Of a DNA stretch of 64,000 nucleotides, positions 44,076-53,429 are shown piece after piece. The notes beneath the pieces were generated by a model, which saw only the letters and a list, made by a program, of their open reading frames with translations, was not told where the DNA came from and did no database searches. How positions within the stretch are numbered: the first letter of the stretch is position 1; every line of letters starts with the position of its first letter. Both the position numbers and the translations under genes were made by a program. The stretch is from Rhodospirillales bacterium (GTDB taxonomy: Bacteria; Pseudomonadota; Alphaproteobacteria; Micavibrionales; UBA1664), in assembly GCA_023898805.1 (NCBI GenBank), contig CP060260.1:496001-560000 (forward strand). Reading direction: 5' to 3'.

Positions 44076-44957
44076 TCAGACCGGCATATATCGCGCGGCG
44101 ACGTTGGGGATGCTTTCGATTTTGAACGGAGGGTCCACCGTTCCCGGCGCAACGCGGTACCTGCCCCACGGGTTGAACAGAACGCCGCACTCGCCTCGCC
44201 GCGATTTTTCAACCTCGGCCTCGCAATAGGCCCAGAATTCCTGCACGCCCGTGACATTGTCCTGTTGCAGGATCTGGCCGATCGGCTGTGAAAAATCGGG
44301 CAAAAGCGCACGCGCTTTTGCGACGACCGGCGCGAAATATTCGGCCTGCCGGTCGATGCCCTGGTCAAGATCGGAAGCAAATGTTTCGGAAACATCGTCG
44401 TCAGGCCCAACGATGAAACGAAAGATTCTTTGAAGCCCCCGCTTTACAAAGCCCGGGTCCAGTGTAGCGATTTTTTTCTTTTCCTCGCCGATCGGCCAGA
44501 ACCGGCTTACACAGCCCCTGTCAAGGACAAGACAAAAACCGCTTTCATCTGGCAGATATCCAAAATTCTCCGCTATCGGGTCATGAACACTTATGCCTGA
44601 TTTTTTCAGGATACTTATGACCGTTCTTCTCGACCCTTCAAGACGATGCTCCACGACAAGCGCGGGCAACAACTCAATGACGATATCGGCGCCTTTGCAC
44701 TGCGCGATCGGCCTGAGGACATGCGGATGGTCGATATCCGTATCGACATCCAGATTGGATCCAATGCGCACCACCATCCCATAGCGCCGTAAAAAGACCA
44801 GCAGGCATTCATTGCCAGCGATGTATTCGTCGCGCTGCGGGACCGGCAGGTTCAAGGCGCAGAAAAACTTCCAGACAAGGTCGATATCCCCGTCCGGCAG
44901 GATGTACTCAAATCCGCTGAAAAGCCGGTCCAGCGCTTTGTCGCCGTAATCGCCCAT
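44076..44957 (-). CDS. Hypothetical protein, 293 aa
   Basis: I do not recognise this soluble protein. It contains IDHPHVLRPIAQCKGADIVIELLP near 75-98 and a segment with ESGFCLVLDRGCVSRFWP. The C-terminus includes GECGVLFNPWGRYRVAPG. A GAGG sequence stands directly before the ATG. It converges with the ctrA operon and diverges from pgsA. The pattern of conserved His, Asp and Trp does not match a known active site that I can name. Confidence 0.6.
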   Translation of the reverse strand: MGDYGDKALDRLFSGFEYILPDGDIDLVWKFFCALNLPVPQRDEYIAGNECLLVFLRRYGMVVRIGSNLDVDTDIDHPHVLRPIAQCKGADIVIELLPALVVEHRLEGSRRTVISILKKSGISVHDPIAENFGYLPDESGFCLVLDRGCVSRFWPIGEEKKKIATLDPGFVKRGLQRIFRFIVGPDDDVSETFASDLDQGIDRQAEYFAPVVAKARALLPDFSQPIGQILQQDNVTGVQEFWAYCEAEVEKSRRGECGVLFNPWGRYRVAPGTVDPPFKIESIPNVAARYMPV

Positions 44958-45048
44958 GGCCTCGATTATAATTATGAAAAGAGATAAGACAAGTTTTTAT
45001 CGGATTTCAGGCTGTTGCAGAACCGCCTTATTCCTTTAACGTACGCCC

Positions 45049-45624
45049 ATGCGTCTAAACCTGCCAAACCTCCTGACCCTGTTCCGCATCGCGATCATCC
45101 CGGTGCTCTGCGCTCTGTTCCTGATGCAGGAACGCTGGTCGCTTTGGGCGGCCTTGGGGGTTTACACGCTGGGTGCGGTCACCGATTTCTTCGACGGCTA
45201 TCTGGCGCGGCGCTGGAACCAGATGTCGGCCTTTGGTCGCTTTCTCGACCCTATCGCCGACAAACTGCTGGTCGCGGCGATGCTGATCCTGATCGCGGCT
45301 TTTAACCGCCTGCCGGGTATCTGGACCATTCCCGCCATCGTCATCATGATGCGCGAAATGCTGATCGCGGGCCTGCGTGAATTTCTCGGCCCGCACCGCA
45401 TCATGCTGCCCGTTTCGCGCCTGGCCAAATGGAAGACCGTCTTCCAGATGTTCGCGATGGGCTTCCTGATCATGGGACGCCACGGCGATGTCGTGCTGCC
45501 GCACACTTTGCTGATCGGCCAAGTCGGGCTGACCTTCGCCGCCGTTCTGACCGTCGTCACCGGATGGGATTACATGCGCAAGGGCCTTGCGCATATTCAG
45601 GCGATGGACGAGACCGGGTCGTGA
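45049..45624 (+). CDS. pgsA: CDP-diacylglycerol--glycerol-3-phosphate 3-phosphatidyltransferase
   Basis: PgsA makes phosphatidylglycerol phosphate, the committed step to phosphatidylglycerol and cardiolipin. The 191-residue membrane protein has the CDP-alcohol phosphotransferase motif DG-x2-AR-x8-G-x3-D-x3-D, readable in FFDGYLARRWNQMSAFGRFL then DPIAD (about 45-70). Several membrane segments surround it. Its stop overlaps the GTG of pyrD, so the two are coupled. Confidence 0.93.
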   Translation: MRLNLPNLLTLFRIAIIPVLCALFLMQERWSLWAALGVYTLGAVTDFFDGYLARRWNQMSAFGRFLDPIADKLLVAAMLILIAAFNRLPGIWTIPAIVIMMREMLIAGLREFLGPHRIMLPVSRLAKWKTVFQMFAMGFLIMGRHGDVVLPHTLLIGQVGLTFAAVLTVVTGWDYMRKGLAHIQAMDETGS

Positions 45625-46694
45625 AAGACCTGTTCCCCCTGCTGCGCCCGGCCCTGCACGCGCTTGACGCCGAAACCGCGCACAAGGCCACGCTGCGCGC
45701 ACTGGCCATGGGGTTGCACCCGCGCGACAAAAATTCCGCCGACCCGATCCTTGCGCAGACTTTGTGGAATCTGGAATTCAAAAACCCCGTCGGCATGGCG
45801 GCGGGTTTCGACAAGAACGCCGAGGCATTGGACGGTATCTTTGCCCTCGGCTTCGGCTTCGTCGAGGCAGGCACCGTCACCCCCCGGCCCCAGACCGGAA
45901 ACCCGCGCCCGCGCGTGTTCCGAGATCCCGCCGCGCGCGCGGTGATCAACCGCATGGGCTTCCCCAACGACGGCATGAATGCATTCACCCGGCACTACCG
46001 CGCCTTCCGTGAAAAGGGCCGCAACCGCGCCGGCATCGTCGGCATCAATATTGGTAAGAACAAGGACACCGAGGACGCGGCGGCGGATTACCTGACCCTG
46101 ATCGAGCGCTTCGCGCCCATGGCCGATTATCTGGCGGTCAATGTCTCCTCCCCCAACACGCCGGGCCTGCGCGCATTGCAGGGACGTGAATATTTACTGC
46201 CCATGCTGGATGCGCTGTTGGGGCGCCGCGCGCTGGTCTGCGGCCCGAAACAGCCGCCCCTGTTGGTCAAATTCGCGCCCGACCTGACACAAGATGAATG
46301 CGAGGACATCGCCAAAACCGTGCTGGAGGCCGGGATCGACGGCCTGATCCTGACCAACACCACCATCGCGCGCCCCGACACGCTGGCCACCGGCTTCGCG
46401 CAACAGCAAGGCGGACTTTCGGGAGCACCGCTGCGCGACCGCGCGACCGAAACCATCCGCGCCTTCTACGCACTCACCGGCGGCAGGCTGCCGATCATCG
46501 GCGCGGGCGGCATTTCATCGGCCACCGATGCCTATGCCAAAATTCGTGCCGGTGCATCGCTGGTCGAACTGTACACCGCGCTGGTCTATCACGGCCCCGC
46601 GCTGGTGGGCGACATCAAATCCGGCCTCGCCGATCTTCTGCGCCGCGATGGATTTGGCAGCATTACCGAAGCCATCGGCGCGGACCACCGATGA
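45621..46694 (+). CDS. pyrD: Dihydroorotate dehydrogenase (quinone), class 2
   Basis: PyrD oxidises dihydroorotate to orotate with a quinone acceptor, the fourth step of pyrimidine synthesis. The 357-residue length and N-terminal helical extension (FPLLRPALHALDAETAHKAT) indicate the membrane-associated class 2 enzyme. Key stretches are NPVGMAAGFDKNAEAL and VNVSSPNTPGLRALQ, which holds the catalytic Ser. LTNTTIARP and GAGGISSATDAY bind FMN. The GTG start at 45621 overlaps the pgsA stop. The next gene overlaps its own stop. Confidence 0.95.
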   Translation: MKDLFPLLRPALHALDAETAHKATLRALAMGLHPRDKNSADPILAQTLWNLEFKNPVGMAAGFDKNAEALDGIFALGFGFVEAGTVTPRPQTGNPRPRVFRDPAARAVINRMGFPNDGMNAFTRHYRAFREKGRNRAGIVGINIGKNKDTEDAAADYLTLIERFAPMADYLAVNVSSPNTPGLRALQGREYLLPMLDALLGRRALVCGPKQPPLLVKFAPDLTQDECEDIAKTVLEAGIDGLILTNTTIARPDTLATGFAQQQGGLSGAPLRDRATETIRAFYALTGGRLPIIGAGGISSATDAYAKIRAGASLVELYTALVYHGPALVGDIKSGLADLLRRDGFGSITEAIGADHR

Positions 46695-47536
46695 CCCCGA
46701 AACTGATTCAGGGCATCGAACAGATCGCCGACACATACGACCATTTCATCATCGACGTCTGGGGCGTGCTGCATGACGGGCGCAATGCCTATCCCGGCGC
46801 GGCGGATGCGCTGCGTACGCTCAAAGCCGCGGGCAAACAGGTGTTGTTGCTTTCCAATTCACCCAACCGCGCCACCCGCGTGATCGAAAAAGTGCTGGGT
46901 CCCATCGGCATCGGCCCCGATCTGTACGACCACATCCTGACCTCCGGCGAGGCCGCGCACGCCCATATGCGCGACCATCACGCGGGACAGAAAGTCTATA
47001 CCTTCTGGGACGAGGAGGAATCGACCGCCATAGACAACGCAGGACTTGAACGCGTATTCGAGATCGACGCCGCCGATTTCATATACGGCTCTCTGGTGCC
47101 ATACGATGCCATAGCCGTGGATTACGACGCTGTACTGGCCCGCGCCCGCGCGCGCGATCTGCCGATGGTGTGCGGCAATCCGGACCGCATCGTCGGTTAC
47201 GGCGCCACCCTGCATCTATGCGTGGGTGCTCTGGCCGAACGCTATGAAAACGCGGGCGGCACGGTGACATGGATCGGAAAACCATACCGCCCGATTTACG
47301 ATCAGGCGCGCGCGATGCTGGGCAATCCGGACAAATCGCGCATTCTGGCCATTGGCGACGGATTGCTGACCGATATCGCCGGTGCCGCGAATTTCGGCTG
47401 CGACGTGGTCTGGAACGTCATCGGCATCCATTGGGACGAAGTCAGCACCAAAGGCACCATCGACGCCGCCAAGGTCGAACGGGCGCTGGCGGGCAGACCC
47501 GCCCCCAGCGCGTTGATGCACGGCTTCAAACCCTGA
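46691..47536 (+). CDS. HAD-superfamily class IIA hydrolase
   Basis: The 281-residue protein belongs to the HAD IIA group (NagD and 4-nitrophenylphosphatase relatives). Motif I is FIIDVWGVLHDG (about 19-30), motif II LLLSNSPNR, and motif IV is seen in ILAIGDGLLTDIAGAANFG. It matches the alphaproteobacterial subgroup of sugar-phosphatase-like HAD proteins often found as single genes. The natural substrate is not known. It is coupled to pyrD through an ATGA overlap. Confidence 0.88.
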   Translation: MTPKLIQGIEQIADTYDHFIIDVWGVLHDGRNAYPGAADALRTLKAAGKQVLLLSNSPNRATRVIEKVLGPIGIGPDLYDHILTSGEAAHAHMRDHHAGQKVYTFWDEEESTAIDNAGLERVFEIDAADFIYGSLVPYDAIAVDYDAVLARARARDLPMVCGNPDRIVGYGATLHLCVGALAERYENAGGTVTWIGKPYRPIYDQARAMLGNPDKSRILAIGDGLLTDIAGAANFGCDVVWNVIGIHWDEVSTKGTIDAAKVERALAGRPAPSALMHGFKP

Positions 47537-47540
47537 TAAT

Positions 47541-47972
47541 TCACACCGCGTCCAGCCACACGTCGCACGCGGCCTCGATCTGGTCCAGCACGTCCTCGAA
47601 CCCGCTTTCGCCGCCGTAATACGGGTCACCCACGTCGCGCCGGTCGAACATGCGGATTTTATGCTGCGCGTCCTTCGGTGCCACACGTTCAAGGATCAGC
47701 TTATGCCCCGCGTCCATGCACAGGATCAGGTCGAAATCGGCGAAATCCGCGTGCGTTACCGGACGCGCGCGCAGATCGTCCATCGCATAGCCGCGCGCCT
47801 GCGCCGCCGCAACCGCGCGCCGGTCCGCCCCTTCGCCCGTGTGATAGCCGTGCGTGCCGGCGGAATCGACGACGATATCCGCCCGCCCCGCCGCGCGCAC
47901 CTTATGGCGCATAACCGCATGGGCGGTGGGGGATCGGCAGATATTCCCGGTACAGACAAATAGGATTTTCAT
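47541..47972 (-). CDS. Low-molecular-weight protein tyrosine phosphatase
   Basis: The 143-residue protein starts KILFVCTGNICRSPTAHAV, with the P-loop C-x5-R-S and catalytic Cys8. The acid residue lies in the DVGDPYYGG loop near 113-121. The family dephosphorylates phosphotyrosine or, in arsenate reductases, reduces arsenate; the DPYY loop favours the phosphatase. It is convergent with the HAD gene and divergent from yejA. Confidence 0.92.
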   Translation of the reverse strand: MKILFVCTGNICRSPTAHAVMRHKVRAAGRADIVVDSAGTHGYHTGEGADRRAVAAAQARGYAMDDLRARPVTHADFADFDLILCMDAGHKLILERVAPKDAQHKIRMFDRRDVGDPYYGGESGFEDVLDQIEAACDVWLDAV

Positions 47973-48005
47973 GGTTATAGTTTACCAAACTTTGTCCGAG
48001 GTTCC

Positions 48006-49799
48006 ATGCTGCGCCGCCTGCTCCTGACCGCCGCCCTGCTGCTTCCCCTTCATGCCCTTGCCGCCGAACCCGTGCACGGACTTGCGATTTACGGCGCACC
48101 CAAATATCAAGCCGGCTTTACCCATTTCGATTACGTCAACCCCGACGCGCCCAAGGGCGGTACGCTGCGCCTTTCGGCCATCGGCACCTTCGACACCCTC
48201 AACCCCTTTATCGTCAAGGGCGTGCCCGCCGACAATCTGGGGCTGCTTTACACCACGCTGATGACGGGTTCGTCGGACGAGGCGTTCACCGAATACGGCC
48301 TTCTTGCCGAAAGCGTCGAAATGCCGGAGGACAGGTCTTCCGTCACCTTCAACTTGCGCAAAAACGCCAAATGGTCCGACGGACAGCCGGTGACCGCCGC
48401 CGATGTCGTGTGGTCATTCGACACACTGATGAAGGACGGCGCGCCGTTCTATGCCTCCTATTACCACGACGTCGAAAGCGCCAAAACCGAAACCCCCACG
48501 CGCGTGACTTTTAAATTCAAGCGCGCAGGCAACCGCGAATTGCCGCTGATCATGGGCCAGATGCCTGTCCTGCCCAAACATTACTGGGAAAAGCACGACT
48601 TCACCAAGACCACGCTGGAACCGCCGGTCGGCGACGGTCCCTATAAAATCGCCTCGGTCGATCCCGGCCATTCCATCACCTACGAACGCGTCAAGGACTG
48701 GTGGGGCGACGACCTGCCGGTCGGCAAGGGCCGGTACAATTTCGATCGCATTACGGTCGATTACTACCGCGATGCCACCGTGGCGGTGGAGGCGTTCTTC
48801 GCCAACCGCTACGACGTGCGGCAGGAATATATCGCCAAAGTCTGGGCCACCGGATACGACGCCCCCCCGGTGCGCGACGGCCGCATCGTGAAAGAGGAAA
48901 TCAAAAACGGCCTGCCCGCCGGGATGCAGGGTTTCATCATGAACACCCGCCGCCCGGTTTTCGCCGACCGCGCGGTGCGCCGCGCTTTGCAATATGCCTT
49001 CGACTTTGAATGGTCGAACAAGGCGCTGGCCCACGGCGCGTACAAACGCGATTATTCCTATTTCACCAATTCGGAATACGCCGCGACCGGCCTGCCGGAA
49101 GGAAAGGAACTGGCGCTGCTTGAACCCTTCCGCGACCGGCTGCCGCCCGAACTGTTCACGCAGGAATACAAAAACCCGGTCACCGACGGTACCGGCAACG
49201 TGCGCGACAACCTGCGTCAGGCCGCGAAAATCCTCGACGACGCGGGCTGGACCATCGGCGCTGACGGCGTGCGTGCCAAAAACGGCGTGCGCCTGTCCTT
49301 TGAAATCGTCGACAATCAGGCCGAATTTGAACGCTGGGTCCTGCCTTTCATCCGCAACCTCAAACGCATCGGGATCGAGGCGAATTTCCGCGTCGTCGAC
49401 ACCAGCCAGATGGTCGCGCGCCTGAACGATTTCGATTACGACATGACCATCTCCGGCTTCGGCCAATCCCTAAGCCCCGGCAACGAACAGCGCGATTACT
49501 GGGGCTCGGCCAAGGCCGACGCGCCGGGATCGCGCAACCTTATCGGCGTCAAAAACCCCGTGGTCGATGCGATGATCGACAAAATCGCAACCGCCGAAAC
49601 GCGCGAGGATCTGGTCGCCGCGGTCAAGGCGCTCGACCGGGTGCTGCTTTGGAATTACTATGTCGTCCCGCAATGGTACACGGATCTGTGGAAGGTCGCG
49701 CACTGGAACCGCTTTGGGCGCCCATCGGCGCAGGCGCCATACGACCTTGGCATCGTCGACACATGGTGGACCACCCCGGAATCAACGAACGGAAAATGA
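48006..49799 (+). CDS. yejA: Oligopeptide ABC transporter substrate-binding protein, YejA-type
   Basis: The 597-residue protein is a periplasmic cluster C solute-binding protein. The signal peptide (LLLTAALLLPLHALAAEPV) is cleaved near residue 20. Family motifs are GLAIYGAPKYQAGFTHFDYV, NPDAPKGGTLRLSA and WSDGQPVTAADVVWSF. YejA binds peptides such as microcin C in Escherichia coli. yejB, yejE and yejF follow, but with other genes in between. A CCGAGG ribosome site precedes the ATG. Confidence 0.9.
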   Translation: MLRRLLLTAALLLPLHALAAEPVHGLAIYGAPKYQAGFTHFDYVNPDAPKGGTLRLSAIGTFDTLNPFIVKGVPADNLGLLYTTLMTGSSDEAFTEYGLLAESVEMPEDRSSVTFNLRKNAKWSDGQPVTAADVVWSFDTLMKDGAPFYASYYHDVESAKTETPTRVTFKFKRAGNRELPLIMGQMPVLPKHYWEKHDFTKTTLEPPVGDGPYKIASVDPGHSITYERVKDWWGDDLPVGKGRYNFDRITVDYYRDATVAVEAFFANRYDVRQEYIAKVWATGYDAPPVRDGRIVKEEIKNGLPAGMQGFIMNTRRPVFADRAVRRALQYAFDFEWSNKALAHGAYKRDYSYFTNSEYAATGLPEGKELALLEPFRDRLPPELFTQEYKNPVTDGTGNVRDNLRQAAKILDDAGWTIGADGVRAKNGVRLSFEIVDNQAEFERWVLPFIRNLKRIGIEANFRVVDTSQMVARLNDFDYDMTISGFGQSLSPGNEQRDYWGSAKADAPGSRNLIGVKNPVVDAMIDKIATAETREDLVAAVKALDRVLLWNYYVVPQWYTDLWKVAHWNRFGRPSAQAPYDLGIVDTWWTTPESTNGK

Positions 49800-49800
49800 C

Positions 49801-50607
49801 ATGAGCATCTGCATCATCATCCCTGCCCGCTATGGGTCGACGCGCTTTCCCGGCAAGCCTTTGGCCGAACTGGGCGGGCGCACCATGCTTGAACGCGTCT
49901 ACGCCAAGGCGAAGGACGCGGTGGCCGGCGACCCCGATATCCGCATCGCGGTGGCGACGGACGACGAACGCATCGCCGCGCATTGCCGCGACAAATCCAT
50001 GCCCGTGGTCATGACGCCGGAGGATTGCGCGACCGGCTCCGACCGTGTGATCGAGGCGGCGGATAAAATGGGCCTGATCTCCGACGACGTCGTCATCAAC
50101 CTTCAGGGCGATGCGCCGCTGATGCCGGTGGCTGCGATCCGGGCCATGCTCGACGAATTCTGGACCCATCCCGCGACCAAGGTCGCGACGCCGGTCAAAC
50201 GCTTGCGCTGGGCCGAACTCGACGCCCTGCGCGAAGCCAAGAAAACCACGCCTTTTTCCGGCACCACGGTCGCGGTCAACACCCAAAGCCGCGCCCTGTG
50301 GTTTTCCAAGAACGTCATTCCCGCGATCCGCAAGGAAAAGGCCCTGCGCGAAACCGGGGAATTTTCGCCCGTCTACCAGCATCTGGGCCTTTACGGTTAT
50401 CAGGTCGCCATGCTTGAACGTTTCACCAACCTCAAACCCGGCACGTACGAGGAACTGGAGGGGTTGGAGCAATTGCGCTTCATCGAAAACGGCATCCCCG
50501 TCCAGTGCGTTGAAATCACGCCTGGCCTGCTGATTCACGCCGGCATCGATTCGCCGGAAGATCTGGAACGCGCGAAAAAGATCATCGAACAGGAAGAATC
50601 CGTATGA
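49801..50607 (+). CDS. kdsB: 3-deoxy-manno-octulosonate cytidylyltransferase
   Basis: KdsB activates Kdo to CMP-Kdo for lipopolysaccharide core synthesis. The 268-residue protein starts with IIIPARYGSTRFPGKPLAEL, the nucleotide-binding signature. It also has ATDDERIAAHC, EDCATGSDRVIEA, VINLQGDAPLMP and HLGLYGYQVAMLERF. The ATG at 49801 is one base after the yejA stop. The order yejA-kdsB is unusual and may simply share a promoter. Confidence 0.94.
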   Translation: MSICIIIPARYGSTRFPGKPLAELGGRTMLERVYAKAKDAVAGDPDIRIAVATDDERIAAHCRDKSMPVVMTPEDCATGSDRVIEAADKMGLISDDVVINLQGDAPLMPVAAIRAMLDEFWTHPATKVATPVKRLRWAELDALREAKKTTPFSGTTVAVNTQSRALWFSKNVIPAIRKEKALRETGEFSPVYQHLGLYGYQVAMLERFTNLKPGTYEELEGLEQLRFIENGIPVQCVEITPGLLIHAGIDSPEDLERAKKIIEQEESV

Positions 50608-51224
50608 CAATCCGTTTGATCGTCGCCCGCCACGGCAATACCTTCAACGCCGACGAAACGCCCCGCCGCATCGGCGCGCGCACCGATTTGCCGTTGACCG
50701 ACAAAGGCAAGGAGCAGGGCCGCAGGCTCGGCGCATGGCTGCGCGACAACGCCATGGTGCCCGATGCCGTTTACACCTCGCGCCTGATCCGCACCCGCGA
50801 AACGGCCGAGGCCGCGCTGACCGAAATGGATATCCGCCGCGCCATCCAGCAATCCGACCTGTTCGACGAAATCGACCACGGACCCGACGAAAACAAGACC
50901 GACCCGGAAATCGTGGCGCGTCTGGGGGTCGAGGCGTTCGCGAAATGGGAACAGGGCAACATCATGCCGCGCGAATGGTCGCCCAAACCGGAAGTGCTCT
51001 CCAAACGCTGGCAGGATTTCGCCGCCTACTGCGAAAAAACCCACCCGGACCAGACGGTTCTGGTCGTCACCTCGAACGGCGTCGCACGGTTCGCCCCGCA
51101 GATCGCGGGCAACGGCGCCGACGTCGTTACAATCAAAAACCGCAAAATGTCGACCGGCGCCCTGTCGATTTTTGAAGGCTCCGGCGGCCTGTGGATGATC
51201 GCGCACTGGAATGTAAAACCTTAA
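50604..51224 (+). CDS. Histidine phosphatase family protein (phosphoglycerate mutase-like)
   Basis: The 206-residue protein has the catalytic RHG motif (VARHGNTFNADE, His about 10). TDLPLTDKGKEQGRRLGAWL and TSRLIRTRETAEAAL follow. The second conserved His appears replaced, as the region reads VVTSNGVARF instead of the usual VSHGG. That change would weaken standard phosphatase or mutase chemistry, so the activity is uncertain. It is coupled to kdsB by an ATGA overlap. Confidence 0.85.
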   Translation: MTIRLIVARHGNTFNADETPRRIGARTDLPLTDKGKEQGRRLGAWLRDNAMVPDAVYTSRLIRTRETAEAALTEMDIRRAIQQSDLFDEIDHGPDENKTDPEIVARLGVEAFAKWEQGNIMPREWSPKPEVLSKRWQDFAAYCEKTHPDQTVLVVTSNGVARFAPQIAGNGADVVTIKNRKMSTGALSIFEGSGGLWMIAHWNVKP

Positions 51225-51279
51225 CAAACGGGCTTTTCGGGCTGTTGCCCGTGTTGCAGCGGGCGATTACAATGCCCTG

Positions 51280-52401
51280 ATGTCCATTTCCGCCTATATC
51301 CTGCGCCGCCTGCTGCTGATCATACCGACGCTGTTCGGCATCATGCTGCTCAACTTCCTGATCGTGCAGGCTGCGCCCGGCGGCCCGGTCGAACAGATGA
51401 TCGCCAAAATCCAGGGACTGGACACCGAGGCGACGGCTCGTTTTTCCGGCGCGGGCGGCGACACCGCCAAGGGCATGAAGGCACCGGAACCCGGCAGCGC
51501 GGGCGGCGGATCGAGCAGTAAATATCGCGGCGCGCAAGGGCTGGACCCCGCCTTCATCGCCGAGTTGGAAAAACAGTTCGGTTTCGACAAGCCGCTGCAC
51601 GAACGTTTTTTCCTGATGATGAAGAACGATCTGAAATTCGATTTCGGCCAAAGTTATTACCGCGACGTCAGCGTTACCAGCCTGATCGTCGAAAAAATGC
51701 CGGTGTCGATCACGCTCGGCCTGTGGTCGACGCTGCTGATTTATTTGATCTCCATTCCGCTGGGCATCCGCAAGGCGGTCAGGGACGGCTCTGCCTTCGA
51801 TGTCTGGAGCTCCGGCGTGATCTTCGTGGGCTACGCCATACCGTCTTTCCTGTTCGCCATCCTGCTGATCATCCTGTTCGCGGGCGGCCGTTACCTTGAC
51901 TGGTTTCCGCTGCGCGGCCTCACCTCGGATGGGTGGGAGGGTTTCCCATGGTGGAAACAGGCGCTCGATTACCTCTGGCACGTCACCCTGCCCGTGGCGT
52001 CGCTGGTCATTTCCGGCTTCGCGGGCCTGACCATGCTGACCAAGAATTCCTTTATCGACGAACTCGGCAAGCAATACGTGCTGACCGCCCGTGCCAAGGG
52101 CTTGGGCGAACGCCGCGTCCTGTACGGCCACGTCTTTCGCAACGCGATGCTGATCGTCATCGCCGGATTTCCCGGCGCCTTCATGGCGATTTTCTTTACC
52201 GGCAACCTGCTGACCGAGGTCATCTTCTCCCTCGACGGCATGGGGCTTCTGGGTTTTGAATCGACCATCAACCGCGACTACCCGGTGATGTTCGGCACGC
52301 TGTATGTTTTCACCCTGATGGGTCTGGTGCTGAAAATCGTTTCCGACATCACCTATGTGCTGGTCGACCCGCGCATCGATTTTAATACGAGGGCCGCATG
52401 A
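51280..52401 (+). CDS. yejB: Oligopeptide ABC transporter permease, YejB-type
   Basis: The 373-residue inner-membrane permease has six segments and the binding-protein-dependent transport signature (EAA loop, KQYVLTARAKGLGERRVLYG). It begins MSISAYILRRLLLIIPTLFG, typical of DppB/YejB. A hydrophilic periplasmic loop of about 100 residues after the first segment is normal for YejB. It pairs with YejE, encoded 1 kb downstream. The gene between them is coupled to it by a 4-base overlap. Confidence 0.92.
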   Translation: MSISAYILRRLLLIIPTLFGIMLLNFLIVQAAPGGPVEQMIAKIQGLDTEATARFSGAGGDTAKGMKAPEPGSAGGGSSSKYRGAQGLDPAFIAELEKQFGFDKPLHERFFLMMKNDLKFDFGQSYYRDVSVTSLIVEKMPVSITLGLWSTLLIYLISIPLGIRKAVRDGSAFDVWSSGVIFVGYAIPSFLFAILLIILFAGGRYLDWFPLRGLTSDGWEGFPWWKQALDYLWHVTLPVASLVISGFAGLTMLTKNSFIDELGKQYVLTARAKGLGERRVLYGHVFRNAMLIVIAGFPGAFMAIFFTGNLLTEVIFSLDGMGLLGFESTINRDYPVMFGTLYVFTLMGLVLKIVSDITYVLVDPRIDFNTRAA

Positions 52402-53429
52402 CCGGCATCCGCGCCACCCGCCAAGGCATCGCCGACGACGCGGCCCTTAAAGCCAGCCTAATTGCACGACTGAACGAACTGGACGTTGCTGGCCCAAGGC
52501 GCCAGATCGACCTGCCGATGTTTGAAGGCGAGGATATCGCCACGCTGCGCAGCCGTGTTGCCGCCTTTGAACAGCAACGCGCCCAGTTCATCGTCGCGAA
52601 CTATAAACGCACCCCAAAAAACCGTGAGGCCTTCATGCGTGCGCTGATGGACGTGGCGAAACTGGCGGGCGAACCGCTGCGCCGCCACTTCAACGCCCGC
52701 GCGGGCGCGGCGCATGTCAACGGCATGGGCGCAGCCTTCCCGCAGGACGAGGCGCACAGTGACGCACGCGGTATCCTTGCCGCCGGTCTGCGCGCCATAA
52801 CGCCAAAATTGCCGGTCGTAAGTGATGCGCCGGTGCACGACATGGTCCCGCGCCATACACACCGCTGGTGGCTGATCAACGCGTTTTCGGGCGTCGATGC
52901 CGATGATGCCTCGCTGGGCATCGCGCTGATCGACCATGGCCGCCCGATCGCCGGGATCGTCCACCTGCCGCGCCTGAATCGGACGTATGCCGGAATCGCC
53001 CACGCCCCCCATTGGTGTGATCTGCACACCGCGAAACGCGCCCGCGCTATCTCCGTCAAAGCCCGCGACCCCCGAAAACAAGTCGCAGCGACGATATACG
53101 GCGACCGAAAATCATCCGCCTTCCGCGCGGCACGAAACACCCACGGTATAAGCCGCAACTTCACCGATACGGGCGCGTCCTATGGCCTGTGCCGTCTGGC
53201 CCAGGGCAGTTTCGACCTTTACCTGCATAACCGCCCGCTGCCGCAATCCGAACTTGCGCCCGCGCACGCGATTCTGCTGGCCGCGGGCGGCGTTATCCAC
53301 GAACGTGCGACGGGTGCCGAAATCCGCTATGCCATACCGCACGAAACGACCCGCTCGGCTCCGGCCTTTATCGCGGCGTCAGGCCCGGAAATTTTAAGAA
53401 TGCGCGACGTCAGAAGGCTGGTGGCATGA
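52398..53429 (+). CDS. Degenerate inositol-phosphatase/CysQ-like protein
   Basis: The C-terminal 240 residues follow the CysQ/inositol monophosphatase pattern. LPVVSDAP stands where LPVLSEE is expected, WWLINAFSGVDAD where WLVDPLDGTKEF is expected, and GIALIDHGRPIAGIVHLP matches the strand region. The end PQSELAPAHAILLAAGG replaces the usual WDTAAGHA segment. The acidic residues of all three metal sites are therefore lost, so it is probably catalytically dead. The first 110 residues have no counterpart I recognise. It sits between yejB and yejE, with ATGA overlaps on both sides. Confidence 0.75.
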   Translation: MTGIRATRQGIADDAALKASLIARLNELDVAGPRRQIDLPMFEGEDIATLRSRVAAFEQQRAQFIVANYKRTPKNREAFMRALMDVAKLAGEPLRRHFNARAGAAHVNGMGAAFPQDEAHSDARGILAAGLRAITPKLPVVSDAPVHDMVPRHTHRWWLINAFSGVDADDASLGIALIDHGRPIAGIVHLPRLNRTYAGIAHAPHWCDLHTAKRARAISVKARDPRKQVAATIYGDRKSSAFRAARNTHGISRNFTDTGASYGLCRLAQGSFDLYLHNRPLPQSELAPAHAILLAAGGVIHERATGAEIRYAIPHETTRSAPAFIAASGPEILRMRDVRRLVA

